Assembly: GCA_036733985.1 (NCBI GenBank)
Contig: DAIMZM010000002.1
Coordinates: forward strand, 1-57,698
DNA length: 57,698 nucleotides
From: DAIMZM01 sp036733985
GTDB lineage: Bacteria; Bacillota; Dehalobacteriia; UBA4068
Direction of reading: 5' to 3'
Shown here: in pieces, positions 17,895 through 26,378 of the stretch
How the letters are laid out: every line of letters begins with the position of its first letter
Position numbering within the stretch: position 1 is the first letter of the stretch
Translations under genes and position numbers: made by a program
Notes under the pieces: generated by a model
The model's database searches: none
What the model was told of the DNA's origin: nothing
What the model saw: the letters and a program-made list of their open reading frames with translations, nothing else

Positions 17895-18133
17895 GTATAC
17901 GTAAAGCGATGATTCGGACATGAGCCGGAACAGCGGGCCTGACAGAGAGCGGCGGCAGCTGAAAAGCCGCAGGCAGCGCAGACGATCCTTACCGCCGAGG
18001 AGCGCGGGGGCGAACCCCCGCCGTGAAGCCGCGTCAGTGCTAAAGAGCGGCGCGCCCCCTTGGGGACTAAACGCGCAATTCGGGTGGAACCATGGAGCTA
18101 AGCTTCATCCCGTAGGGGATGGAGCTTTTTTGT
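17895..18133 (+). promoter_or_regulatory. T-box riboswitch, threonine type
   Basis: Leader of thrS. It has a long stem I region, an AGAG segment near 17943, and a codon ACC (Thr) at 17991-17993 that may be the specifier. The T-box core is GGGTGGAACCATGG at 18082-18095, and an overlapping terminator follows. Uncharged tRNA-Thr should stabilise the antiterminator and allow thrS transcription. The T-box core and terminator are direct; the exact specifier loop is inferred and was not folded. Confidence 0.9.
18100..18131 (+). terminator. T-box terminator
   Basis: Stem AGCTTCATCCC/GGGATGGAGCT (one G-U pair) followed by TTTTTT. Its 5' side adjoins the T-box sequence, giving the mutually exclusive antiterminator. 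Confidence 0.88.
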
Positions 18134-18179
18134 TATCTACGGGGCTGAAGCCCCGCCGTTATATGAAGGAGGCCGACTT

Positions 18180-20117
18180 ATGCAAATCGAAGTAAAACCC
18201 CTGGGCCTGATCCAGGCGGAAGCTGGGAAACCCTTGTTTGAGATTTTGCGGGACGCCGACCGGGAGCTGGCTAAAACCGCCTGCGCCGCCCGGGTCAACG
18301 GCGTGCTGAAAGATCTGCGGGAAGCAGCCGGGGCAGGCGATGTGGTGGAAATCGTCAGCTTCGGCGACGAGCAGGGCCGCCGGGTGTTCCGGCACACGGC
18401 CAGCCATATCCTGGCCCAGGCGGTAAAGCGCCTGTTCCCCCAGGCCAAGCTGGCTATCGGCCCGGCTATCGACGAGGGCTTCTACTATGATTTTGAGGTG
18501 GAAAGCCCCTTTTCCGCCGAGGATCTGGCAGCCTTGGAAGGGGAAATGAAAAAGATCGTCAAGGAAAACCTGCGCCTGGAACGCCATTATTGCTCCCCTG
18601 AGGAAGCAATCGCTTTTTACCAGGCCCAGGACGAGACTTATAAGGTGGAGCTGATCCAGGAGCATGCGGGTAAAGGCGAGCGCATCAGCTTTTACCGCCA
18701 GGGTGAATTCGACGAATTGTGCGCCGGGCCCCAGCTGCTGTCCACCGGCCAGGTCAAGGGCTTTAAGCTGCTGCAGACCGCCGGCGCTTATTGGCGGGGC
18801 GACAGTTCCCAGCCCATGCTCTGCCGCATCTACGGCACCGCCTTCCCCAGCCGGGAGGAATTGGAAGACTATCTGGCCCGGATGGAGGAAGCCCGCAAGC
18901 GCGACCATAATAAGCTGGGCCGGGAGCTGGAATACTTCACCACCTGCGATATCATCGGCCAGGGCCTGCCGATCATGCTGCCCAAGGGCGCCCGGGTCCT
19001 CCAACTGTTGCAGCGCTTTGTGGAGGATGAGGAGCAAAAGCGGGGCTGGCAGCTGACTAAAACGCCGCTGATGGCCAAATCCGATCTCTATATGCTGTCC
19101 GGCCATTGGCAGCATTACCGGGAGGGCATGTTCATCCTGGGCGACCCGGAGCGGGACAAAGAGGTCTACGCCCTGCGTCCCATGACCTGCCCCTTCCAAT
19201 ACCAGGCTTATCTCAACCGGGCCCGCTCTTACCGGGATCTGCCCCTGCGCTATAATGAGACTTCCACCCTGTTTCGCAATGAGTCCAGCGGCGAAATGCA
19301 CGGCCTGATCCGCCTGCGCCAGTTCACCATTTCCGAAGGGCATCTGATCTGTACGCCGGAGCAATTGGAGGAAGAGTTCCGGGCCTGCTTGGAGCTGGCC
19401 ATCTATATGCTGCAATGCGTGGGCCTGTTCGAGGACGTTTCCTACCGCTTTTCCCAATGGGATCCCAATAACCGGGAAAAATATATCGGCCGGCCGGAAC
19501 AATGGGAGGAAGCCCAAGGCGCGATGCAGCGCATCCTCGACCATCTGGCCATCCCCTATGTGGTGGGTATTGACGAAGCCGCTTTCTACGGGCCCAAGCT
19601 GGATATCCAGATCCGCAATGTCTTCGGCAAGGAAGATACGCTGATCACCATCCAGATCGACCAAATGCTGGCGGAAAAATTCGGTATGGAATATACGGAT
19701 AAGGATGGGCAGAAAAAGAATCCCTATATCATCCACCGCACCTCCATCGGCTGCTATGAACGGACCCTGGCCCTGATCATCGAGAAATTCGCCGGCGCGC
19801 TGCCCCTGTGGTTGGCGCCGGAGCAGGCCCGGGTGATGACCATCACCGACCGCCAGGCGGATTACGCCGCGGAGCTGGTAAAAGCGCTGAAGGCCGCCGG
19901 CATCCGGGCTGAGCTGGACGAGCGGAATGAGAAGATCGGCTTCAAGATCCGCGCCGCCCAGACGGAGAAGATCCCCTATATGCTGGTGGTGGGGGATAAG
20001 GAGCAGGAAGCCGGCGCCGCCGCCCTCCGCCACCGGGGAGAGGGCGATCTGGGCAGCTACAGCCTGGCGGAAATCATCAGCCGCCTGGTCAAGGAGATCG
20101 AGGATAAGCGCTTATAA
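18180..20117 (+). CDS. thrS: Threonine-tRNA ligase
   Basis: 645 residues, full length. N-terminal TGS domain, then the editing domain with HTASHILAQAVK, then a class II core with the zinc-ligand segment RPMTCPFQ, RNESSGEMHGLIRLRQF (motif 2) and HRTSIGCYERTLALIIE (motif 3). The C-terminal anticodon domain ends near EIEDKRL. Charges tRNA-Thr and clears mischarged Ser-tRNA. The ATG follows GAAGGAGG. Expression is governed by the upstream T-box. Confidence 0.98.
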   Translation: MQIEVKPLGLIQAEAGKPLFEILRDADRELAKTACAARVNGVLKDLREAAGAGDVVEIVSFGDEQGRRVFRHTASHILAQAVKRLFPQAKLAIGPAIDEGFYYDFEVESPFSAEDLAALEGEMKKIVKENLRLERHYCSPEEAIAFYQAQDETYKVELIQEHAGKGERISFYRQGEFDELCAGPQLLSTGQVKGFKLLQTAGAYWRGDSSQPMLCRIYGTAFPSREELEDYLARMEEARKRDHNKLGRELEYFTTCDIIGQGLPIMLPKGARVLQLLQRFVEDEEQKRGWQLTKTPLMAKSDLYMLSGHWQHYREGMFILGDPERDKEVYALRPMTCPFQYQAYLNRARSYRDLPLRYNETSTLFRNESSGEMHGLIRLRQFTISEGHLICTPEQLEEEFRACLELAIYMLQCVGLFEDVSYRFSQWDPNNREKYIGRPEQWEEAQGAMQRILDHLAIPYVVGIDEAAFYGPKLDIQIRNVFGKEDTLITIQIDQMLAEKFGMEYTDKDGQKKNPYIIHRTSIGCYERTLALIIEKFAGALPLWLAPEQARVMTITDRQADYAAELVKALKAAGIRAELDERNEKIGFKIRAAQTEKIPYMLVVGDKEQEAGAAALRHRGEGDLGSYSLAEIISRLVKEIEDKRL

Positions 20118-20157
20118 AGCCGGGCAGCCGGCAGCGCCGGCAACCAATAGCCGAGAT

Positions 20158-20189
20158 TAAAAGAACCGCCCCCTTTGGGGCGGTTCTTT
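20158..20189. terminator. Bidirectional terminator between thrS and ackA
   Basis: Stem AAAGAACCGCCCC/GGGGCGGTTCTTT with a CTTT loop; A-rich on the left and T-rich on the right, so it can serve both convergent genes. Confidence 0.85.
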
Positions 20190-20225
20190 GCTGCACGTTC
20201 ATTCAGCCAGGGAAAAAAGCCGGAT

Positions 20226-21419
20226 TTATTTGGCGGTGAGTCGCATGGTATCCCGGGCGATCATCAGCTCCTCATTGGTGGGGATGACAAAGACCCGGAC
20301 TTTGCTCTCAGGCTTGCTGATCTCCACTTCCTTGCCCCGGCAATTATTGGCCTCTTCATCAAATACCACGCCCAGGTAAGCCAGGTTGGCGCAGATATCT
20401 TTCCGCATGTCCGGGCCGTTCTCGCCAATGCCGGCGGTGAAGACGATGGCGTCCACCCCGTTCAATTCAGCGCTGTAAGCGCCGATATAGCGGAGCACGG
20501 TTTTTTTGAACACGGCCAGGGCCAGCTTGGCCCGTTCATTGCCCGCATTGGCCGCTTCCTCGATATAGCGCATATCGCTGGAAACGCCGGAGATGCCCAG
20601 CAGGCCGGATTTTTTATTCATCACCCCGTCCATTTCCTCCGGGCTCAGCCCTTCCTTTTTCATCAGGAAGGTGACCACCGCCGGGTCAAGATCGCCGCAG
20701 CGGGTGCCCATCAGCAGGCCTTCCAAAGGCGTATAGCCCATGGTGGTATCCAGCACCTTGCCGTCTTTGATGGCGGCCAGGGAAGAGCCGTTGCCCAAAT
20801 GGCAGGTGATGATTTTGCTCTGAGCCGGCTTGCCCAGCAGTTCCAGGCAGCGGCCGGAGACAAAGCGGTGGCTGGTGCCATGGAAGCCGTAACGGCGGAT
20901 CCGGTATTTCTCATAATAGTCGTAGGGCAGGCCGTACATATACGTCTCAGGCGGCATGGTCTGATGGAAAGCTGTATCGAAAACCCCGACCATGGGGATG
21001 CCGGGGATCTTTTCCTGACAAGCCCGGATACCGTTGATGCTGGGCGGATTATGCAGGGGCGCCAGCTCCACCAGGCGCTCCATCTCAGCCATGACGGCCT
21101 CGGTGATGACGCAGGAATCGGTAAAGGAGGTGCCCCCATGGATGGTGCGGTGGCCTACCGCGTCGATTTCCTGCATGTCCTTGATCACGCCGTGCTCAGG
21201 GGAGAGCAAAGCCGCCGCCACCAGTTCAATGGCGACCTCATGGTTAGGGATGTCCCGCTCAATTTTAACCTTGTCCTGGCCAGGACGCTGATGGGTCAGA
21301 AGCGCGCCGGGAAGGCCGATCTTTTCCACCAGGCCTTTGGCCATAACGCTCTCGTCGTCCATATTGAAAAGCTGATATTTCAGGGAGGACGAACCGCAGT
21401 TCAGTACAAGAATTTTCAT
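20226..21419 (-). CDS. ackA: Acetate kinase
   Basis: 397 residues. Converts acetyl phosphate and ADP to acetate and ATP, the energy-yielding end of acetate fermentation. Conserved LVLNCGSSSLKYQL at the N terminus, VGHRIHGG-type VGHRTIHGG, FDTAFHQTMP, RRYGFHGTSHR and CHLGNGSS. Start 21419 has GGAGG six bases upstream; an in-frame upstream Met lacks one. No pta gene lies next to it in the window. Confidence 0.98.
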   Translation of the reverse strand: MKILVLNCGSSSLKYQLFNMDDESVMAKGLVEKIGLPGALLTHQRPGQDKVKIERDIPNHEVAIELVAAALLSPEHGVIKDMQEIDAVGHRTIHGGTSFTDSCVITEAVMAEMERLVELAPLHNPPSINGIRACQEKIPGIPMVGVFDTAFHQTMPPETYMYGLPYDYYEKYRIRRYGFHGTSHRFVSGRCLELLGKPAQSKIITCHLGNGSSLAAIKDGKVLDTTMGYTPLEGLLMGTRCGDLDPAVVTFLMKKEGLSPEEMDGVMNKKSGLLGISGVSSDMRYIEEAANAGNERAKLALAVFKKTVLRYIGAYSAELNGVDAIVFTAGIGENGPDMRKDICANLAYLGVVFDEEANNCRGKEVEISKPESKVRVFVIPTNEELMIARDTMRLTAK

Positions 21420-21460
21420 TTTCAACCTCCAGTTTTTAATAATACCCAAGACCGTTTAAT

Positions 21461-21489
21461 ATTATAACATAACCGCCCCTGCTTGGAAA
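21461..21489 (-). promoter_or_regulatory. Possible promoter of ackA
   Basis: Minus strand TTTCCA, 17-bp spacer, perfect TATAAT (21466-21461). The -35 is weak. It sits in the divergent ackA-ylbJ gap. Confidence 0.45.
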
Positions 21490-21500
21490 GAGAGAAAAAC

Positions 21501-22592
21501 ATGTCTGTTGACAAAAAACGACTGGCTTTGCTGGTCCCCATGCTGCTGGTATTGATCCTGCTGATCGCCAGGCCCCAATTGGTTTATGCCGCCGCTCAAC
21601 GGGGGCTTTCCCTGTGGTGGCGCATGGTGGTTCCGGCCCTGCTGCCCTTTTTCTTAGTCAGCGAACTCCTGGTGGAGCTGGGCATGGCCAGCCTGCTGGC
21701 CCCGGCCTTGGCCCGGCTGATGGGCCCCCTGTTCTATCTGCCGGGCACAGCCGCCTTGCCGGTGCTGATGGGTTTCTGTTCCGGCTTTCCCACCGGCGCC
21801 GTGGTCACCGAGCGGCTGCGGCGGCAGGGGCAAATCAACGCCGAGCAGGGGGCCAGGCTGGTGGCTTTTACCAATAATGCCGGGCCCCTGTATATCACCA
21901 TCAGCGTGGCCTTGGGCCTGCTGGCTTCCCCGGCAGCCGGCTGGCTGCTGGCGGGGGTGCATTATGGCGGCAACCTGCTGCTGGGCATGGCCCTGGGCCT
22001 TTGGGCCCGGCTGCGGGGCAGCGGGCTCTCCCCAGGCCCCTGCCGCTGGCAGCCGGAACCTGCCGGCGTCTTTTCCCTGGGCCGCTCCCTCAAGACTTCC
22101 GCCCGGAACTCCGCTAATAATATCTTGCTGATCGGCTGCTATATGGTGTTTTTTTCCGTGATCACCGCGCTGCTGGACGCGCCCCTTTCCCGCCTGAACC
22201 CGCTGCTGCACGGCTTTGCCCAGGGCTTTTGGGAAATGAGCCTGGGCATGGATCTGCTGGCGGACAGCGGCCTGTCCCTGACCCGCATCCTGCCGGTGGC
22301 TTCCGCCATCCTGGCCTTGGGCGGCGTCTCCGTGCAAACCCAGGTGCTGGCTATGATCGCGGATTCGGATATCAGTCCCCGGGTCTATTTGGCCTGCCGG
22401 CTCCTGCATACCCTGTTCTCCTATTTCATCACCCGCTGGCTCTGTCAAATCATCATTCTTCCCGCCGCCGCTTTCGGCAGCCTGCTGCCGCCGGTTCAGC
22501 CCCTGCTGCCCCTGGCCTGCCGCCTTTGCGCCATTGCCCTGACTCTTCTGTGGCTGCTGGCCCTGGTCTGCCGGGCCGGGGAAAGGCGCTGA
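21501..22592 (+). CDS. ylbJ: Sporulation integral membrane protein YlbJ
   Basis: 363 residues, very hydrophobic, with about eight or more predicted membrane segments. MGFCSGFPTGAVVTERLRRQG and LVAFTNNAGPLYITISVALG are hallmarks of YlbJ, a nucleoside-transporter-fold (Gate) protein needed for spore cortex formation in Bacillus. Start at ATG 21501 behind GGAAAGAGAG; a TTG six codons earlier is in frame but less likely. First gene of the run ylbJ-gerM-larE-larC-HAD. Its own promoter may be a sporulation sigma type, which I could not identify. Confidence 0.88.
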   Translation: MSVDKKRLALLVPMLLVLILLIARPQLVYAAAQRGLSLWWRMVVPALLPFFLVSELLVELGMASLLAPALARLMGPLFYLPGTAALPVLMGFCSGFPTGAVVTERLRRQGQINAEQGARLVAFTNNAGPLYITISVALGLLASPAAGWLLAGVHYGGNLLLGMALGLWARLRGSGLSPGPCRWQPEPAGVFSLGRSLKTSARNSANNILLIGCYMVFFSVITALLDAPLSRLNPLLHGFAQGFWEMSLGMDLLADSGLSLTRILPVASAILALGGVSVQTQVLAMIADSDISPRVYLACRLLHTLFSYFITRWLCQIIILPAAAFGSLLPPVQPLLPLACRLCAIALTLLWLLALVCRAGERR

Positions 22593-22745
22593 AACAGGGG
22601 AGCGGCTTCCGGCGGATTCTTTCGGCAGGGGCGGCGGGTTTTACCAGCAAACGGGCCGGAAATGGGCTGTTCTTTTCTAATAAAAAAGGATTTTCCCCCT
22701 GGCGGGCGAAATCCTATCTTCTAGAAACCGTCCGGAGGCGATGAT

Positions 22746-23717
22746 ATGAAAAAGGCGTTCTATATGATCGGCATCATTCTCATCATCGCCCTTTCTCTGG
22801 CCTTGAACTTCCTGGGCGGCTGCGAAAGGAAAAAGGACGGGGCTGCCGAGGAGCGCCAATCTGTGCTGACCGCCGCGAAAAAATCCCTGGTCACGGTGTA
22901 TTATGCCACTGCCGACGGCCAGACCCTGCTGCCGCTGTCACTGGAAGTGAACGCCACCACCGAGGCGGCCCGGGTGGCTGTGGAAAAGCTGCTGGCCGGG
23001 CCGATGACGGAAGGGGCAACGGATTCCGTGCCCACCGATACCAAGCTGCTGGATCTCTACAGCATTTATAATACCGTTTATGTGGACTTAAGCCATGAAT
23101 TTCTGGATATCCCCAGTGCAAAAGCCCAGTTGGCCGTGGACGCCGTGGTGGCCACGGTGCTGCCCCTGGCGGATTGCCAGAAGCTGCAAATCCTGGTGGA
23201 GGGGGAAGGGGTCAGGGCTTTTGGACCGGTGGATCTTTCCGATCCCTTGACCATGCCCGCCATCAACCCCCTGACTGAGGAAACCCCGGCAGGGGCTGGT
23301 GAAACGCCCCAGGAGGGCTTGACCCGGCTGCTGTTCTATTTGCCGGACAGCGCCAGCGGTTTTATCATTCCCCATAGCCGGGACGTGCTGCTGGACGCGG
23401 CCTTAGATCCGCCCCTGGCTCAAGCCACGGCCATCCTGGACCTCTGGGTGAGCCAGGGTTTTCTGGATGCCGCCTCCCGGCCGGTCCTGGACTTCAGCGA
23501 TAATCTGCTGACTTTAGATTTCCCCGGCGCCCTGTTCCTGACCATGACCCAGGAGGAGGAGCAGCTCTTTTACCAGGCGCTGATCCATAGTTTTTGTCCG
23601 ATCAAAGGGGTTTACGGGCTAAGTCTTTGCCTGGACGGCGGGGCCCCGGAAAAGCTGCCCCAAGGCCAGCCCCTGGCCCAGCCCCTGACCATTACGGAAC
23701 CGGTGAACAGGATATGA
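22746..23717 (+). CDS. gerM: GerM-type sporulation/germination lipoprotein
   Basis: 323 residues. Signal peptide with lipobox LGGC, lipidated Cys26. Two GerMN domains follow: TVYYATADGQTLLPLSLEV to KLQILVEG, and a second from LLFYLPDSASGFIIP to GLSLCLDGG. GerM is needed for sporulation and germination and takes part in the engulfment/cortex machinery. The ATG follows GGAGGCGATGAT. Its stop overlaps the larE start (ATGA). A 153-bp spacer from ylbJ holds an imperfect AGGATTT/AAATCCT hairpin. Confidence 0.88.
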   Translation: MKKAFYMIGIILIIALSLALNFLGGCERKKDGAAEERQSVLTAAKKSLVTVYYATADGQTLLPLSLEVNATTEAARVAVEKLLAGPMTEGATDSVPTDTKLLDLYSIYNTVYVDLSHEFLDIPSAKAQLAVDAVVATVLPLADCQKLQILVEGEGVRAFGPVDLSDPLTMPAINPLTEETPAGAGETPQEGLTRLLFYLPDSASGFIIPHSRDVLLDAALDPPLAQATAILDLWVSQGFLDAASRPVLDFSDNLLTLDFPGALFLTMTQEEEQLFYQALIHSFCPIKGVYGLSLCLDGGAPEKLPQGQPLAQPLTITEPVNRI

Positions 23718-24517
23718 CTTTTTCCGGCAGCCCTTCGGCGGCCCGTTTAATTGAAATCCTGCAACAGCAGGCAGGAGACGGCCTGGCCATTGCCTGCTCC
23801 GGCGGGGTGGACAGCAGCCTGCTGGCTTGGGCGGCCCGGGAAGCGGGCCTGGCCCCGCTGCTGCCGGTCTTTTTCCGTACGCCCCTGAACACCCGGGAGG
23901 ACGAGGCGGCTGCCTGGGAAATGGCCCAATTTCTGGGCTTGTCCCTGGAAACCGTGGCTGTGGATGTCCTGGCTCTGGAAGCGGTGGCCATGAACAGCAG
24001 GAACCGTTGCTATTGCTGCAAGAAGGCCCTGTTCCAAGCCTTGCGGAACTTGGCTGCGCGCCGGGGGATCAGCCAAATCGCCGAAGGCAGCAATCAGGAT
24101 GATCTGGGCCAATACCGGCCCGGGGCAGCGGCCTGCCGGGAACTGGGGGTTTTGCAGCCCCTGATCCTGGCCGGCCTGGGCAAGGTGGAGATCCGGGCCC
24201 TGGCCCGGGATATTGGTTTGCCCATGGCGGAACGGCCGGCCAGCCCCTGTTTGGCCAGCCGCTTTCCTTATGATACGGCTCTTTGCCGGGACAAGCTGGC
24301 CCAGGCAGAGGCTGGGGAAGCCCTGATCCGGGAATTGGGCTTCCGGGAATTCCGCCTGCGCTGTCATGACCATTTTTGCCGTATCGAGCTGCACCCGGAA
24401 CAATGGCCCAGGCTGCTGGTGCAAAGAGAAGCCCTGGTGACGGGGCTGAAAGCCCTGGGCTGGCAGCGGATCACTTTAGATTTGGAGGGGTTTGCCAGTG
24501 GCAGCTTTGACCGCTAA
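23714..24517 (+). CDS. larE: ATP-dependent sacrificial sulfur transferase LarE
   Basis: 267 residues. LarE donates sulfur to the pyridinium dicarboxylate precursor during nickel-pincer nucleotide (NPN) synthesis. PP-loop SGGVDSS at residues 29-35; RNRCYCC at 96-102; SPCLASRFPYD places Cys179 where the sacrificial sulfur-donor Cys176 of Lactiplantibacillus LarE is expected. The extra cysteines C99, C101 and C102 could matter if this enzyme binds a cluster. The ATG overlaps the gerM stop by 4 nt, so upstream in-frame readings inside gerM are not genuine. larC overlaps its end by 20 nt. Confidence 0.92.
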   Translation: MTFSGSPSAARLIEILQQQAGDGLAIACSGGVDSSLLAWAAREAGLAPLLPVFFRTPLNTREDEAAAWEMAQFLGLSLETVAVDVLALEAVAMNSRNRCYCCKKALFQALRNLAARRGISQIAEGSNQDDLGQYRPGAAACRELGVLQPLILAGLGKVEIRALARDIGLPMAERPASPCLASRFPYDTALCRDKLAQAEAGEALIRELGFREFRLRCHDHFCRIELHPEQWPRLLVQREALVTGLKALGWQRITLDLEGFASGSFDR

Positions 24518-25673
24518 AACCGTTTATATCGACGCCCCCACCGGCCTGGCCGGGGATATGCTGTTGGCCGCTTTTTTGGATCTGGGCGCGGATCAGGCGG
24601 CTTTCCTCGCCGCTTTGCAGCGCTTGCCCATCGGCGAATGGGAGATGCGGATCAGCTCTGTTTCCCAGCAGGGCTTGGCAGGCCTGGATGTGGCCATCAG
24701 CTACCCCCACCAGCATCAGCACCGCCATTTGGCGGATATCGAGGATATCATCAGCGCGGCGGCTTTCCCGCCCCGGGCCGATCAGCTGGCCCGCCGGGCC
24801 TTTTACCTTTTGGCCGAGGCGGAAGCCGCGGCCCATGGCTGCAGCCTGGATGAGGTGCATTTTCATGAGGTGGGCGCGGTGGATTCCATCCTGGATATTT
24901 GTGGCGTGGCCCTGCTCGTTGATATGCTGGATATCGGCCCCGTCTATTGTTCGCCGCTGCCGCTGACCAGCGGCTTTGTGGATTGCGAGCATGGCCGTTT
25001 GCCGGTGCCCGCGCCGGCTGCCGCCTATTTGCTCCAGGGCTTCCATCTGGTGGGCAGCGCGCTTCAGGGTGAGGTGATCACCCCCACGGGGGCGGCGCTG
25101 CTCAAGGCTTTGAACGCCCAAAACGGCCTGCCGGATTTGATCCTGGAACGGGTAGGCCGGGGGGCGGGCAAGCGGCAGCTGGCCCAGGTGAATATGGTGC
25201 GTTTGCTGCTGGGCGCGGTTCCGGCAGGCGCCGGCCTGGAGCAGGACGCGGTGGAGGTGCTCACCGCCAATATAGACGATTGCAGCGGGGAAATCCTGGC
25301 CAGCTTCTGGCAAAAGGCCTTTGACCTGGGGGCTTTGGATATGAGCTATGGGCCGCTGCTGATGAAAAAGGGCCGCCCGGCCTGGCAATTGCAGCTGATC
25401 GTGGCAGAGGGCCGGGCAGCGGAATTCGCTCAATTGCTGCTGGCGGAAACCAGCACCCTGGGCTGCCGGGTCTCCCGCCAGGCCCGCTATAAATCCCCCC
25501 GGCAACAGCTGACGGTGGAGACCTCTTACGGCCCGGTGGCTGTGATCCGGGGCGGCAACACCCTGTCACCGGAAGCGGACAGCGTACAGCAGGCTGCCCA
25601 GGCCTACCGGCAGCCTTTCAAAACCGTTTATAACGCCGCCCTGGCGGCGGCGGCCAGCATCAATGAACAGTAA
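24498..25673 (+). CDS. larC: Nickel-pincer cofactor nickel insertase LarC
   Basis: 391 residues. LarC inserts nickel into the pincer nucleotide by CTP-dependent cyclometallation. YIDAPTGLAGDMLLAAFLDLG opens the domain. A histidine-rich loop (HQHQHRH, about residue 70) and VHFHEVGAVDSILDI are probable nickel-handling elements; ANIDDCSGE and YGPLLMKKGRPAWQL lie in the C-terminal part. In some bacteria LarC is produced by ribosomal frameshifting of two frames; here it is one continuous frame. I chose GTG 24498 because GGAGGGG lies seven bases upstream; TTG 24492 would be only one base away. Confidence 0.92.
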   Translation: MAALTAKTVYIDAPTGLAGDMLLAAFLDLGADQAAFLAALQRLPIGEWEMRISSVSQQGLAGLDVAISYPHQHQHRHLADIEDIISAAAFPPRADQLARRAFYLLAEAEAAAHGCSLDEVHFHEVGAVDSILDICGVALLVDMLDIGPVYCSPLPLTSGFVDCEHGRLPVPAPAAAYLLQGFHLVGSALQGEVITPTGAALLKALNAQNGLPDLILERVGRGAGKRQLAQVNMVRLLLGAVPAGAGLEQDAVEVLTANIDDCSGEILASFWQKAFDLGALDMSYGPLLMKKGRPAWQLQLIVAEGRAAEFAQLLLAETSTLGCRVSRQARYKSPRQQLTVETSYGPVAVIRGGNTLSPEADSVQQAAQAYRQPFKTVYNAALAAAASINEQ

Positions 25674-25691
25674 AAAGCGAGGGAACAAAGG

Positions 25692-26327
25692 ATGAAGGCG
25701 TTTATTTTTGACCTGGACGGCACCTTGAACGACAGCGTGCCGCTGATCGTGATCACCACCTTAAAGGCTTATCAGGAACTGGGTATTGATCAAGGCGAGG
25801 ACATCATCAAAAGCTATATCGGCGTGCCCCTGGTGGAAACCGGCGAAGCCCTGCTGGGGCCGGGCCGGGGCCAGGAATACCTGGAAGCCTATTTGCGTCA
25901 TTACGACCCAATGGCTTATCCCATGCGGGCCTTTCCCGGCATTCCGGAGCTCTTGAGCGAACTCCGGGCTAGGGGGGCCAAGCTGGCCATTGCCACGGCC
26001 AAGCGGCGGCAAATGGCAGAGGATACCCTGGAGATCATCGGCCTTACCGGCATGCTGGACGTGCTGGTGGCCAGCGAATCCACGGAACGGCGGAAGCCCT
26101 TTCCCGACCCGGCGCTGAAAGCCATGGAACTGCTGGGGGCAAAACCGGCGGAGAGCCTGTTTATTGGCGACAGCGTCCATGATCTGCAATGCGCCCAGCA
26201 GGCGGGGATCAAAGCCTGCGCCGTGACCTGGGGCGCCGGCGGCAAGGAAGAACTGGCCGCCTGCGGGCCCGATTATAGCGTGGACACGGTGGCTGAGCTT
26301 TCCCAGCTCTTATTATCCCTTTGCTGA
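25692..26327 (+). CDS. HAD-superfamily phosphatase (PpaX/Gph-like)
   Basis: 211 residues. HAD motif I FDLDGTLNDS, motif II IATAK, a lysine in STERRKPFPDP (motif III) and motif IV FIGDSVHDLQCA. The alpha-helical cap between residues 15 and 80 is of the phosphoglycolate phosphatase/PpaX type. Substrate is unknown: phosphoglycolate, pyrophosphate or a nucleotide are possible. It lies 18 bp after larC in the same run, so a cofactor-repair or nucleotide role in NPN metabolism is conceivable, but only from context. Confidence 0.85.
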   Translation: MKAFIFDLDGTLNDSVPLIVITTLKAYQELGIDQGEDIIKSYIGVPLVETGEALLGPGRGQEYLEAYLRHYDPMAYPMRAFPGIPELLSELRARGAKLAIATAKRRQMAEDTLEIIGLTGMLDVLVASESTERRKPFPDPALKAMELLGAKPAESLFIGDSVHDLQCAQQAGIKACAVTWGAGGKEELAACGPDYSVDTVAELSQLLLSLC

Positions 26328-26341
26328 ATCCGGCATAAGCC

Positions 26342-26377
26342 AAATCACCCCGGGCATACTAGCCTGGGGTGATTTTT
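26342..26377 (+). terminator. Intrinsic terminator overlapping the next gene's ribosome site
   Basis: A 14-bp stem AAATCACCCCGGGC/GCCTGGGGTGATTT (one G-U), 6-nt loop, ending in TTTTT. It closes the ylbJ-HAD run. The 3' arm contains GGGGTGAT, which is also the only good Shine-Dalgarno sequence for the ATG at 26379. Confidence 0.85.
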
Positions 26378-26378
26378 A

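Noticed and set aside
18159..20033. 624-residue open frame antisense to thrS
   Set aside because: No homology or ribosome site; long antisense frames are expected opposite GC-rich genes with strong third-position bias. Similar frames opposite larC, mutS2, addB and others were left out for the same reason.
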